From a virus, in IMG/VR virus record IMGVR_UViG_3300022187_000086, positions 1 to 38,045 of that record: a stretch of DNA of 38,045 nucleotides. One strand, 5' to 3'. The notes beneath the pieces were generated by a model. It was not told the DNA's origin, ran no database searches, and worked only from the letters and a program-made list of their open reading frames with translations. The position numbers and the translations under genes were made by a program. Shown one piece after another: positions 31,974-37,684 of the stretch. How positions within the stretch are numbered: position 1 is the first letter of the stretch; each line of letters starts with the position of its first letter.

Positions 31974-32050
31974 TCCGCAAGGTGGGACTTGAACCCACAT
32001 GTAACCAGTTACCCTTTCTACAAGGTATAAGCTTGAGGGGATACTCGCGG
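31974..32050 (-). ncRNA. tRNA-like element with intact T arm and acceptor stem but no normal D/anticodon arms
   Basis: Seen directly: acceptor CCGCGAG/CTTGCGG (seven pairs, one G-U), T arm GTGGG-TTCAAGT-CCCAC (perfect, canonical loop), discriminator A, total 77 nt, all as in a tRNA. The 45 nt between acceptor and T arm do not fold normally. There is no D stem with a GG loop. The best anticodon-like stems are TACCT/GGGTA with an 8-nt loop (TGTAGAAA) or ACCTT/AGGGT with 6 nt. GTAA-CTGG-TTAC can form a further small hairpin. It is either a decayed tRNA, a highly unusual one, or a tRNA mimic. Its 5' base directly abuts the HNH stop codon. Confidence 0.55.
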
Positions 32051-32407
32051 TTATTTGTTTCTTCTTTCGTGAGTTTTGATTCTGTGGCAGTTAGCACATC
32101 TAACTCTGCACTTGCGGATTTCTTTCTTGATGGCGTCTATACCATATGCGTTGTTCACCATATCTGCTATGTTGCCGGACTTAGCCCCTCTGACATGATC
32201 AAATTCAAGTATTATTGGATTTGACTCCCCGCAATCAAAGCAACCAAGAATACCCTTAACCCTAGAAACAAAAGACCTGTTCCACGCACGCTGAGACTTA
32301 TTATGCTCTAGAGCTTTCTTTTTGTAATACTCTTTGTTTTCGGCATAGTGTTTTTTCTGATATGCCTTGTTGTAAGCGCGACGTGAATCAGGGTCTTTGT
32401 ATGGCAT
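32051..32407 (-). CDS. HNH endonuclease (118 aa)
   Basis: A basic helical N-terminus (PDSRRAYNKAYQKKHYAENK) is followed by the HNH/zinc core: CFDCG (Cys56, Cys59), ILEFDHVRG (catalytic His71 after Asp70), KCRVRCANCHRIKTHER (Cys104, Cys107, His108). The order CxxC...DH...CxxCH is that of small phage HNH nucleases with a structural zinc. These may be free-standing homing enzymes or help packaging by nicking. The ATG overlaps an upstream stop (TGATG). The stop touches the tRNA-like element, a pairing worth noting because homing nucleases often sit at tRNA genes. Confidence 0.92.
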   Translation of the reverse strand: MPYKDPDSRRAYNKAYQKKHYAENKEYYKKKALEHNKSQRAWNRSFVSRVKGILGCFDCGESNPIILEFDHVRGAKSGNIADMVNNAYGIDAIKKEIRKCRVRCANCHRIKTHERRNK

Positions 32408-32523
32408 CAGTCCTCAGGGTCTTGATTCCACATGTCGTCCCAGAACTTATAGTCTCTTTTGCGACTTGCTTCTTCGTACCTGTACACTACGTCTTGCCAA
32501 TTATTTACTGAATCGCTCAGCAA
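32407..32523 (-). CDS. Small acidic protein, TTG start (38 aa)
   Basis: Reading from TTG 32523 gives MLSDSVNNWQDVVYRYEEAS, then RKRDYKFWDDMWNQDPED. Its TGA overlaps the HNH ATG (TGATG), and a GGGAGG sequence lies a few bases before the TTG. It overlaps the last 23 nt of the upstream gene. Trp-rich and acidic, unrecognised. The arguments for it are that it fills the only gap here and couples neatly to the HNH gene; against are the non-ATG start and small size. Confidence 0.5.
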   Translation of the reverse strand: MLSDSVNNWQDVVYRYEEASRKRDYKFWDDMWNQDPED

Positions 32524-32791
32524 AACCTCCCGTGTAATCTTTTGCTTCTCCGATTTCCCCATTGTTTTCTAGGTCTTTAATCATTTGTTCTAACCGCTGG
32601 CGTTCAACGATTAGTTCTTTACAATCAGTAGCTGTCTGCTTTATCGATTGTAGTTCTGCTTTCCGGGCGCTACCGTTAATCTCTGGATCAACAGGCTTTT
32701 TGATTTCGTCGATCATATTGTCTATAGCAACCTCCATTGACGTCATAAGTCGCTGAGCGGCTTCAATCGTTGTGAACTTCTTCCTCGACAT
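32501..32791 (-). CDS. Helical coiled-coil protein of unknown function (96 aa)
   Basis: MSRKKFTTIEAAQRLMTS, MEVAIDNMIDEIKKP, then a long helix (ELIVERQRLEQMIKDLENNG) and YTGGFAERFSK. An N-terminal basic helix plus a coiled coil, close to the packaging genes, makes a small terminase subunit one possibility, but no helix-turn-helix is evident, so no symbol is given. The start overlaps the 3' end of the co-chaperonin gene by 29 nt. Confidence 0.75.
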   Translation of the reverse strand: MSRKKFTTIEAAQRLMTSMEVAIDNMIDEIKKPVDPEINGSARKAELQSIKQTATDCKELIVERQRLEQMIKDLENNGEIGEAKDYTGGFAERFSK

Positions 32792-33362
32792 ACAAAAAAT
32801 CTGAAGGGTCTACCCGATAGTACTCCTTTCCATTAACATCAATCCGGTAGTCCATGTTTTCTTTAAATCCAACTACGTCACCAGAAAAGACGCCAAGCTC
32901 ATTTATCCATTCAGCATCAAAAGAAATCTTACCCTTAGTCGGAAGTTTTTCTTTTAAGTTTACTAAGCTGATGGAGTCTGACGTTAAGTCGTCTTTTTCC
33001 TCAACGTACTCTAAAAGAGACCATCCCCCTAGGGGAAAAATATCTCCAGTATCTTTTGACTTGTAAGCGATTGCCTGACTGTTGAGGGGATTGCCCTCAT
33101 CGTACTGAACGAGATAACTGTCTTCCATGCCAGTAATTGACTGGCCTCCATTCAGAACAACAAGGTGGTGGAAGTAAAGAGTATCCCCAACCTTGACATC
33201 CAGTTTATACTTATAGGGTACAGACAGAACCTCACCGGAGGTTACTCGATGCTCAAACTCATTGAACCTATTGTCAATGTAGATCTCAACACCGTTTTCA
33301 AGAACCTTAGTATCGTTAATCCTTTTAGGGATCTTGACGATAAACTTCTCTAAAGTTTTCAT
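32763..33362 (-). CDS. Co-chaperonin with two GroES/Cpn10-like folds (199 aa)
   Basis: Domain 1 (~5-121): FIVKIPKRINDTKVLENGVE, HRVTSGEVLSVP (43-49), DVKVGDTLYFHHLVV (55-69), then LGGWSLLEYVEE. These match the Cpn10 pattern G-x-V-x-x-V-P ... V-K-x-G-D-x-(V/L)-x-F. Domain 2 (~113-195): PTKGKISFDAEWINELGV, GDVVGFKENMDYRIDVNGKE, YYRVDPSDFLYVEEE, matching GDxVxFxxxxxxxIxxxGxEYxxxxxxDxLxVxE. Standard GroES has one such fold in ~95 aa. A phage version may adapt host GroEL to fold capsid protein, as T4 gp31 does. Start: an in-frame TTG at 33386 would overlap the upstream gene; ATG 33362 lies one base after that gene's stop and is preferred. Confidence 0.82.
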   Translation of the reverse strand: MKTLEKFIVKIPKRINDTKVLENGVEIYIDNRFNEFEHRVTSGEVLSVPYKYKLDVKVGDTLYFHHLVVLNGGQSITGMEDSYLVQYDEGNPLNSQAIAYKSKDTGDIFPLGGWSLLEYVEEKDDLTSDSISLVNLKEKLPTKGKISFDAEWINELGVFSGDVVGFKENMDYRIDVNGKEYYRVDPSDFLYVEEEVHND

Positions 33363-33363
33363 G

Positions 33364-33600
33364 TTAGAAGTTGCAATCAAATTCAATTAGACACGGCATA
33401 TCATCTACAGCTTTCCATAGAACTTGATCCAAGTCTCTCTGCAAATATACTAGATATCTAGTCTTACCATATAGATGAAGATATTTTTCATCCATAATAA
33501 TTGCACATATCTCTCCGCTTCCAGCCTTCATGCCTACATAATAGGCCATGGCGTTTTTCGGGTCTCGCCCGATAATAATTTTTCTAATAAGTCCTTCCAT
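33364..33600 (-). CDS. Small protein of unknown function (78 aa)
   Basis: EGLIRKIIIGRDPKNAMAYY, VGMKAGSGEICAIIMDEKYL, then a helical end. Soluble alpha/beta composition; not recognised. It lies 1 nt after the 104-aa gene's stop and 1 nt before the co-chaperonin ATG. Its coding sequence holds a TATATTTG element next to a 14-bp palindrome (33442-33462) that could regulate the downstream co-chaperonin gene. Confidence 0.75.
   Translation of the reverse strand: MEGLIRKIIIGRDPKNAMAYYVGMKAGSGEICAIIMDEKYLHLYGKTRYLVYLQRDLDQVLWKAVDDMPCLIEFDCNF
33442..33462 (-). promoter_or_regulatory. Internal TATATTTG box overlapping a 14-bp perfect palindrome
   Basis: The leftward strand reads ACTAGATATCTAGT overlapping by one base with TATATTTG. 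The palindrome is perfect (33449-33462) and lies where an operator would block the -7 box (33442-33449). It is inside the 78-aa gene and ~80 bp upstream of the co-chaperonin ATG. It could be chance. Confidence 0.35.
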
Positions 33601-33601
33601 T

Positions 33602-33916
33602 TTAATTAAGTGATATGCCCAGCCCTCTGATCAAATCGTCAAGATCTGGACCATCGTCATCAGGCGGGCAGTATGAGTCTGTCATAAAGTCCTTAACAAT
33701 CTCTAGCTCATCTTCACTTTGTATATTATAGTGAAAGAAAGCCTTCATATTGCTGGTTTCTTCATCAAAAGGTTCCAACAAACCTACGACAAAAGAAGAA
33801 ATAACTTTATCTTCTAGTCCATATTTCTCTATTAGCTCACCAAGAGCAAAGGCCAACTCTTGCATTTCGAACCAGAATCCCTCTTCTTCCATATCACTGT
33901 AACGATCCTTATCCAT
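33602..33916 (-). CDS. Acidic protein of unknown function (104 aa)
   Basis: Strongly acidic: DKDRYSDMEEEGFWFEMQEL, GLEDKVISSFVVGLLEPFDE, then YCPPDDDGPDLDDLIRGLGI. Helical, not recognised. Its ATG (33916) is separated by a single base from the ATG of the rightward winged-helix gene (33918), so each gene's promoter must lie inside the other's coding sequence or transcription enters from upstream. Acidic small phage proteins near a regulator are sometimes anti-repressor or inhibitor proteins; nothing here proves that. Confidence 0.75.
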   Translation of the reverse strand: MDKDRYSDMEEEGFWFEMQELAFALGELIEKYGLEDKVISSFVVGLLEPFDEETSNMKAFFHYNIQSEDELEIVKDFMTDSYCPPDDDGPDLDDLIRGLGISLN

Positions 33917-33917
33917 A

Positions 33918-34370
33918 ATGCCTAAAAGTTTAGTTTCAAAAAAGAAGCTCTTCAGGGACTTCTCACGCCTTAATCAAAGGTACGTAAAAAACAACCACCT
34001 TAAGTACTTGAGAACTAGGACCATGGAGTTCTGCCAAAAGCACGACATCTTTGAGAAAGAACTGCATTTTATGCTTTGGGCTTACGACCTTGAGTTCTGG
34101 ACGTTAAAGTATGCGGCAGAAGACTATGGGTATAGTCAGAAAAAACTTGGCGATAGGCTTGTATACGAGATGGTTAATCAAGGATACATATACAAGCACT
34201 TTGATAAAATGACACCATCTCAAACAAGAGAGGATCACATATTCAGAGAAGAGACCAAGTACAATTACAGGGTGCGCTATGCGCTTACCCAAAAAGCAAG
34301 GCTGCTCGTCCAGAGATATTACCGCTATCTAGAAGGCGAAGATACTTCTCTGGATGCACAGCAATCTTAA
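33918..34370 (+). CDS. Winged-helix (MarR-like) regulator candidate (150 aa), the only rightward gene
   Basis: N-terminus basic (PKSLVSKKKLFRDFSRLNQR). Residues ~40-60 form a helix (DIFEKELHFMLWAYDLEFWT), 61-90 a helix-turn-helix (LKYAAEDYGYSQKKLGDRLV, then EMVNQGYI), 91-122 a wing ending in YRVRYALTQKARLLVQRYYR, a dimerisation-type helix. The Y-x-L-T-x-K-(A/G)-R-x-L-V close of the wing is typical of MarR-like proteins. As the sole opposite-strand gene it may control the flanking leftward genes. Its 3' end overlaps the convergent sulfotransferase gene by 86 nt. The coding frame is convincing; the DNA target is unknown. Confidence 0.8.
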   Translation: MPKSLVSKKKLFRDFSRLNQRYVKNNHLKYLRTRTMEFCQKHDIFEKELHFMLWAYDLEFWTLKYAAEDYGYSQKKLGDRLVYEMVNQGYIYKHFDKMTPSQTREDHIFREETKYNYRVRYALTQKARLLVQRYYRYLEGEDTSLDAQQS

Positions 34371-34869
34371 ACCGATTCATGTACTCAAACTCCTTCCTGT
34401 TAAATCGGTGCTTGGGTAGTCCAATGTGATCTAGGATATCTTCTATTCTATCCTCTATCTCGTCATAATCTACCTCTAAGATGTTGTTAAACAACAACTT
34501 AACACCCTCTAGTTGAATTAAAGCTTCAGCAACAATCTCACCGTACATATATGGGAAGGCGTTGCCAATTCCGCTAGGGAACTCTTTTTTAAGCGAGTCT
34601 ACAACTTCAAGTGGGTTTCTGTTTATGATGACTACCGGAGAAGACTTATCCCATACTTGCTTACACCATATTGGGAAGCTTGAGTCTACACAGCCCACGT
34701 GTTTTTGTCCATACGAGGCCCTATAAGTGAGCTTGTCTCCCTGCATGAGTCTCAGTCCTGTCTCATGCTCACAGGAGTCAGTTACCTTATCTAGATAGTG
34801 AGCGAGCCAAGCGCCGCGCGTACGCGGCAACCCCGTCACATAATATGACGGTTGAAAGTATTCTGCCAT
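34285..34869 (-). CDS. Sulfotransferase-like protein (194 aa)
   Basis: The PAPS-dependent sulfotransferase motifs are visible: the 5'-phosphosulfate loop TGLPRTRGAWLA (12-23) and the 3'-phosphate-binding VIINRNPLEVVDSLKK (80-95, Arg84 and Ser92), with a C-terminal segment EVDYDEIEDRIEDILDHIGL (132-151), also typical (W/L-D-Y-E-D-L-x-x-x-x-E). It is short for the family (usually 250-300 aa), so the acceptor-binding part is reduced. It may sulfate a glycan or small molecule, on the virion or host surface. Host metabolite repair is less likely. A nucleotide kinase is an alternative, but the second motif argues for sulfotransferase. Confidence 0.75.
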   Translation of the reverse strand: MAEYFQPSYYVTGLPRTRGAWLAHYLDKVTDSCEHETGLRLMQGDKLTYRASYGQKHVGCVDSSFPIWCKQVWDKSSPVVIINRNPLEVVDSLKKEFPSGIGNAFPYMYGEIVAEALIQLEGVKLLFNNILEVDYDEIEDRIEDILDHIGLPKHRFNRKEFEYMNRFKIAVHPEKYLRLLDSGNISGRAALLFG

Positions 34870-34896
34870 AATATTTAAGGGCGCTCAACCCAAAGC

Positions 34897-35403
34897 TTAA
34901 GCGTCGGAATCACTTAGTGATAAAGTTTCTGATATTACAGCAGATCCAATATATCCATTAACTTCTACGGTTGCTCTAATAGTAAACGAGTTTAATCCCG
35001 AGCCACTGTGTGCAAAAGCCACCCCAGAAGCCGATCCAGCATCTATGTCGTCCATAGGAGACACATCGTCCATAAGGAGGTAAAAAAGATTAATACCCCC
35101 CGGGTTCTGCACCGAATCCATGGTTAAAGAGCTAGATAAAAGCTCTATCTGTCCAGATCCGGTTGTCACATTTTCAACGGTAATACTTGTGACGACATAA
35201 TCAGATGCGGTTCCGGTATATTTGACCGCATTTGTATTTATACGAACATCAAAAAAAGAACTTGAGGCTAGAGCGGTAGCATCAATACCGCTTGCTGGTG
35301 TGTCTCCGTCTTGAATAAAAAGCGCCAAGCCCAATGAGCTAACTGATTGGGGGCCGTCAAAAGAGCCACCTGATGTTGTAATGGAGTTGCCTAGTCCTAA
35401 CAT
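34897..35403 (-). CDS. Beta-rich structural protein (168 aa)
   Basis: From ATG 35403: MLGLGNSITTSGGSFDGP, SVSSLGLALFIQDGDTPASG, then FFDVRINTNAVKYTGTASDY and FTIRATVEVNGYIGSAVISE. Beta-sandwich composition, Ser/Thr/Gly-rich, no signal peptide; resembles small virion proteins of this phage but not any family I can name. An ATG at 35448 would extend it by 15 residues, but those are an out-of-frame reading of the 43-aa gene. ATG 35403 forms TGATG with that gene's stop. Confidence 0.82.
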   Translation of the reverse strand: MLGLGNSITTSGGSFDGPQSVSSLGLALFIQDGDTPASGIDATALASSSFFDVRINTNAVKYTGTASDYVVTSITVENVTTGSGQIELLSSSLTMDSVQNPGGINLFYLLMDDVSPMDDIDAGSASGVAFAHSGSGLNSFTIRATVEVNGYIGSAVISETLSLSDSDA

Positions 35404-35534
35404 CACCCACTGCAGCTTTCGCAATCCTCTGGGTTGTCGAGGTTGCATGTTATCTCTCCAGACTCAATTTTTTCTTCTTGTTTTTTCAGTTTAGACTGAT
35501 CCAAGAAGCTGATGTCTTCAAATTCTTCTTCCAT
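35403..35534 (-). CDS. Small acidic Cys-containing protein (43 aa)
   Basis: From ATG 35534: MEEEFEDISFLDQSKLKKQE, EKIESGEITCNLDNPEDCES, CSG. Acidic coiled-coil-like start and a C-x7-C-x2-C tail that could bind metal. Two bases after the M15 peptidase stop and coupled by TGATG to the next gene, which supports it despite its size. Function unknown. Confidence 0.78.
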   Translation of the reverse strand: MEEEFEDISFLDQSKLKKQEEKIESGEITCNLDNPEDCESCSG

Positions 35535-35536
35535 AA

Positions 35537-36016
35537 TTACAGTTGTTTTCCAAACATTACTTCGTACTCCACTTGTCCTTTATCATCGCGAACAGCTTTG
35601 AGGCACCGACCACGATTAACCCCACCGTAAACGAAAGAGACGTGAACCCAATCAGGATTGTCTTGATCACCAAACTCCCAAATGAGCTGATCAAACTCCA
35701 GATTTTCTCTAATGTAGTTGAAGATTTGAGAGTTTGTACAATTTCCGTATACGTCTGCGTCCAGATCAAGTGCTCTGCCTTCCACATGCTGACTGCGTCG
35801 CGAACCACCGATAGCACTGTTGAGATCAGCTGAGCGATAGCCTGACGACACGTATATAGGACACCCGAAAGCGTCGCGCAAAGGCTGGAAAACGTTGATT
35901 GCAACTTGCCTAAGATTTTCTGTAACCCATTCATCTGGTGTGTTGTCTATATTTAAACGCTTAGCCGTCGTGCTTTTCGTTACCTCGGCGAGAGATAGAT
36001 TTTTTGATAGCTTCAT
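35537..36016 (-). CDS. M15-family peptidoglycan peptidase (endolysin component), 159 aa
   Basis: Peptidase M15_3-type fold. The zinc-site motif SQHVEGRALDLD (75-86) supplies His77 and Asp84, Glu114 in QLIWEFGD is the likely catalytic base, and WVHVSF (123-128) gives His125. An upstream YVSSGYRSADLNSAIGGS (55-72) is the usual substrate-cleft segment. Such enzymes cut the peptide side chains of peptidoglycan (D-Ala-D-Ala or L-Ala-D-Glu type). It acts at lysis or from the virion. No signal peptide and no holin-like neighbour with clear membrane segments is seen in this window. Full-length for the family. Confidence 0.93.
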   Translation of the reverse strand: MKLSKNLSLAEVTKSTTAKRLNIDNTPDEWVTENLRQVAINVFQPLRDAFGCPIYVSSGYRSADLNSAIGGSRRSQHVEGRALDLDADVYGNCTNSQIFNYIRENLEFDQLIWEFGDQDNPDWVHVSFVYGGVNRGRCLKAVRDDKGQVEYEVMFGKQL

Positions 36017-36092
36017 TATTAAGTCTTCGTTTCTCGTTCTCTATACGAGGATCTTTTCTTTTCTTCTTTGCGTTGAAGTAGTACTTCCTCAC
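35961..36092 (-). CDS. Possible small basic protein, GTG start (43 aa)
   Basis: GTG 36092 immediately follows the TAA of the 141-aa gene and reads MRKYYFNAKKKRKDPRIENE, then KRRLNNEAIKKSISRRGNEK, HDG. It would fill the 76-nt gap before the M15 gene but overlaps that gene's first 56 nt in another frame. The K/R richness may merely reflect purine-rich DNA. Kept as a low-confidence candidate. Confidence 0.3.
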   Translation of the reverse strand: MRKYYFNAKKKRKDPRIENEKRRLNNEAIKKSISRRGNEKHDG

Positions 36093-36518
36093 TTACGCAG
36101 CAACAAAGATCTCAGTGACGATAGTAGACGAAGATGCTACAGCGCTTATCTCTGCAATATCAGCCAAGGTTATACTCTGTGAACCAGTTGCATTGGCGTC
36201 CATCTTGGAGTTATTCAAGATAAAAGAGTCTCCAGCTTCAAGCTTTACAGCATATTCTTCGGAAGAACCAAGGATACGCAGTGTAAGCGTATTTGAATCA
36301 CCCATATGAGAGATGCGCAAGTACTTTACTGAGCTAGCCACAAACGTGCCGCTAGCTACAGCAGAGCTAATCTTTACGAGGTCAGCCTCTGATGTCGTAA
36401 CAGAAACAATTCTGTTGTCTACCTGCGTCACAGACTCTATGTCATGAACGCGCGAACTGCTTCTATCTACACCCTCAAGTGTGAGCTGCTCGCTTATAGT
36501 TACTTTAAGTGTTGCCAT
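36093..36518 (-). CDS. Small beta-rich structural protein, paralogue-like (141 aa)
   Basis: ATLKVTISEQLTLEGVDRSS, HDIESVTQVDNRIVSVTTSE, then VKYLRISHMGDSNTLTLRIL, EEYAVKLEAGDSFILNNSKM and a final SSSTIVTEIFVAA. It shares strand order and the Y-L-R, G-D-x-F-x-(L/I) landmarks with the 135- and 142-aa head genes at 19988-20823, so it is probably a distant paralogue used elsewhere on the virion. Its promoter (TATCTTTG) is four bases before ATG 36518, after the terminator of the transglycosylase gene. Confidence 0.83.
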   Translation of the reverse strand: MATLKVTISEQLTLEGVDRSSSRVHDIESVTQVDNRIVSVTTSEADLVKISSAVASGTFVASSVKYLRISHMGDSNTLTLRILGSSEEYAVKLEAGDSFILNNSKMDANATGSQSITLADIAEISAVASSSTIVTEIFVAA

Positions 36519-36522
36519 GGGT

Positions 36523-36530
36523 CAAAGATA
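36523..36530 (-). promoter_or_regulatory. -7 element TATCTTTG, 4 nt before ATG
   Basis: The leftward strand reads TATCTTTG-ACCC-ATG (ATG 36518). It sits directly after the terminator at 36543-36559; the terminator U-run ends 7 bases upstream. No -33 box is visible. Confidence 0.65.
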
Positions 36531-36531
36531 A

Positions 36532-37431
36532 TCAATCAAAAAGTATCTTGTTGAGATACCCTCTAGTCTCCTCTGGTATGTAGTCAAACCACAACCTAGG
36601 ATCACCGTAGATATCCACCCCATCGGCTTTAGCTCTTTCCAAAGCAGTCTTAATTCTGCCCTCCCCAGCGTTGTATGAAGCATAAATACGTGCAAGCCTG
36701 TTGACTTCAGGTATCTTTTGTGGTGGTTCTTTAATCCAGCTAAGCTCAGACAAAGCATTGATCTTAGCATCGCGCATCTGACGGCTGTGCTCTGGGTTGA
36801 AGGGGTCTAGACCAGAAGAAATCAGTCCTCTATCCTCCAAGTCTTTCTGTGTAGCTGGCATAATCTGAAACAGTCCCCTTGCCCCTACTGGCGATACGGC
36901 CATAGGGTTGTTGGAGCTCTCAGCCATAATCTGCCTCTGAAGCCTATCAGCACGAGACATGTTGTATTTGCTTGTGTCAGACGGGGCAGCAGAAGCCTCC
37001 TCAGCAGCCAGCCTAGCCAAGCGAGCATCAAGAGCTGCATAACCAGTGCTCTCTTGCTCTTTCTTTTTCTTAGGGTCTCCAATCTTGGTGTCAAGTACAC
37101 CCCCATTAGCATAACCCAAAGCAGTCAACCCCGCGCCTAGCTTAGCACGCTCTGCTTTCTGCTCCAACCAGTTGAGATCCTCAGCCTCTGTCTTGTACTG
37201 AGTAATACCGTCAGCAAGCTTAGACGTATCCAACCCGTACTCATTTACAAGAACACCCAAGATGTCTTTGAGCTGATCTCTGTTCTGCATGATGTTGCCG
37301 CGATCTACGATAGACTGCATCTGATCCAACATCTGTGGCGGGATAGAACCAGCTTTATCGCTGTCAACAGAAGCAAGCAACACATCTCTGTAACTGCTCT
37401 GCTTCTTCTTAGGATCTCCTGTTACTCTCAT
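36532..37431 (-). CDS. Lytic transglycosylase (SLT domain) with N-terminal extension (299 aa)
   Basis: Residues ~160-299 form an SLT/lysozyme-like domain: QIMAESSNNPMAVSPVGARG with catalytic Glu171, GLFQIMPAT (186-194), and YASYNAGEGRI (250-260). All three are canonical family motifs. It cleaves the glycan strands of peptidoglycan. Residues 1-~150 are a helical, charged extension containing two GDPKKK boxes (5-10 and 118-123) around a coiled coil. This suggests a virion-associated protein that opens the wall during entry rather than a simple endolysin; either is possible. The ATG lies four bases after TATATTTG. Confidence 0.93.
   Translation of the reverse strand: MRVTGDPKKKQSSYRDVLLASVDSDKAGSIPPQMLDQMQSIVDRGNIMQNRDQLKDILGVLVNEYGLDTSKLADGITQYKTEAEDLNWLEQKAERAKLGAGLTALGYANGGVLDTKIGDPKKKKEQESTGYAALDARLARLAAEEASAAPSDTSKYNMSRADRLQRQIMAESSNNPMAVSPVGARGLFQIMPATQKDLEDRGLISSGLDPFNPEHSRQMRDAKINALSELSWIKEPPQKIPEVNRLARIYASYNAGEGRIKTALERAKADGVDIYGDPRLWFDYIPEETRGYLNKILFD
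36543..36559 (-). terminator. Terminator hairpin overlapping the end of the transglycosylase gene
   Basis: The leftward transcript forms GTATCT-CAACA-AGATAC followed by TTTTTGATTG. The stem lies inside the last codons (Y-L-N-K-I-L) and the U-run just before the stop. It precedes the next promoter, so gene-end, terminator and start are compacted into ~40 bp. Confidence 0.7.
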
Positions 37432-37435
37432 GTAG

Positions 37436-37443
37436 CAAATATA
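37436..37443 (-). promoter_or_regulatory. -7 element TATATTTG, 4 nt before ATG (transglycosylase)
   Basis: The leftward strand reads TATATTTG-CTAC-ATG (ATG 37431), immediately after the stop of the 43-aa gene (37444). A TTG lies 23 nt upstream, slightly farther than the usual 19-21. Confidence 0.7.
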
Positions 37444-37575
37444 CTACTTCTTTCTTTTGAAGAACTCAACTTGATTGAGCCTCCTAGAAGCAGCTAAGCG
37501 ACTCCCATAAGGGCCGCCTAAGTTCTCACCATCCTTGCTCTTGACGTAATAACCGTCTTTCTTCTTTACAATCAT
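37444..37575 (-). CDS. Small basic phage protein (43 aa)
   Basis: From ATG 37575: MIVKKKDGYYVKSKDGENLG, GPYGSRLAASRRLNQVEFFK, RKK. The K-x-x-G-x-(Y/W)-x-V-x-S-x-x-G-x-x-L-G-x-x-x-S-x-x-x-A-x-x-x-L-x-x-(I/V)-E pattern is a very common tiny phage protein of unknown function. A longer reading from 37644 adds a Cys/Val-rich non-family extension and a non-ATG start, so ATG 37575 is chosen. Confidence 0.82.
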   Translation of the reverse strand: MIVKKKDGYYVKSKDGENLGGPYGSRLAASRRLNQVEFFKRKK

Positions 37576-37684
37576 AGTAGACACAACTACCCTCGCGCCA
37601 TAAACAATAAAACTGATTCGTTCTGTGCATACACAAAAAAACACTGTGGATGCTCATTCCCTCTTGATCAGCTTCGATATGCCG

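Noticed and set aside
34876-34897. Weak hairpin GGG-UUGAGC-GCCC after the 168-aa gene
   Set aside because: Stem too short and no U-run; not distinguishable from chance.
35404-35448. N-terminal extension of the 168-aa protein from ATG 35448
   Set aside because: The extension is the wrong frame of the 43-aa gene; ATG 35403 is stop-start coupled (TGATG).
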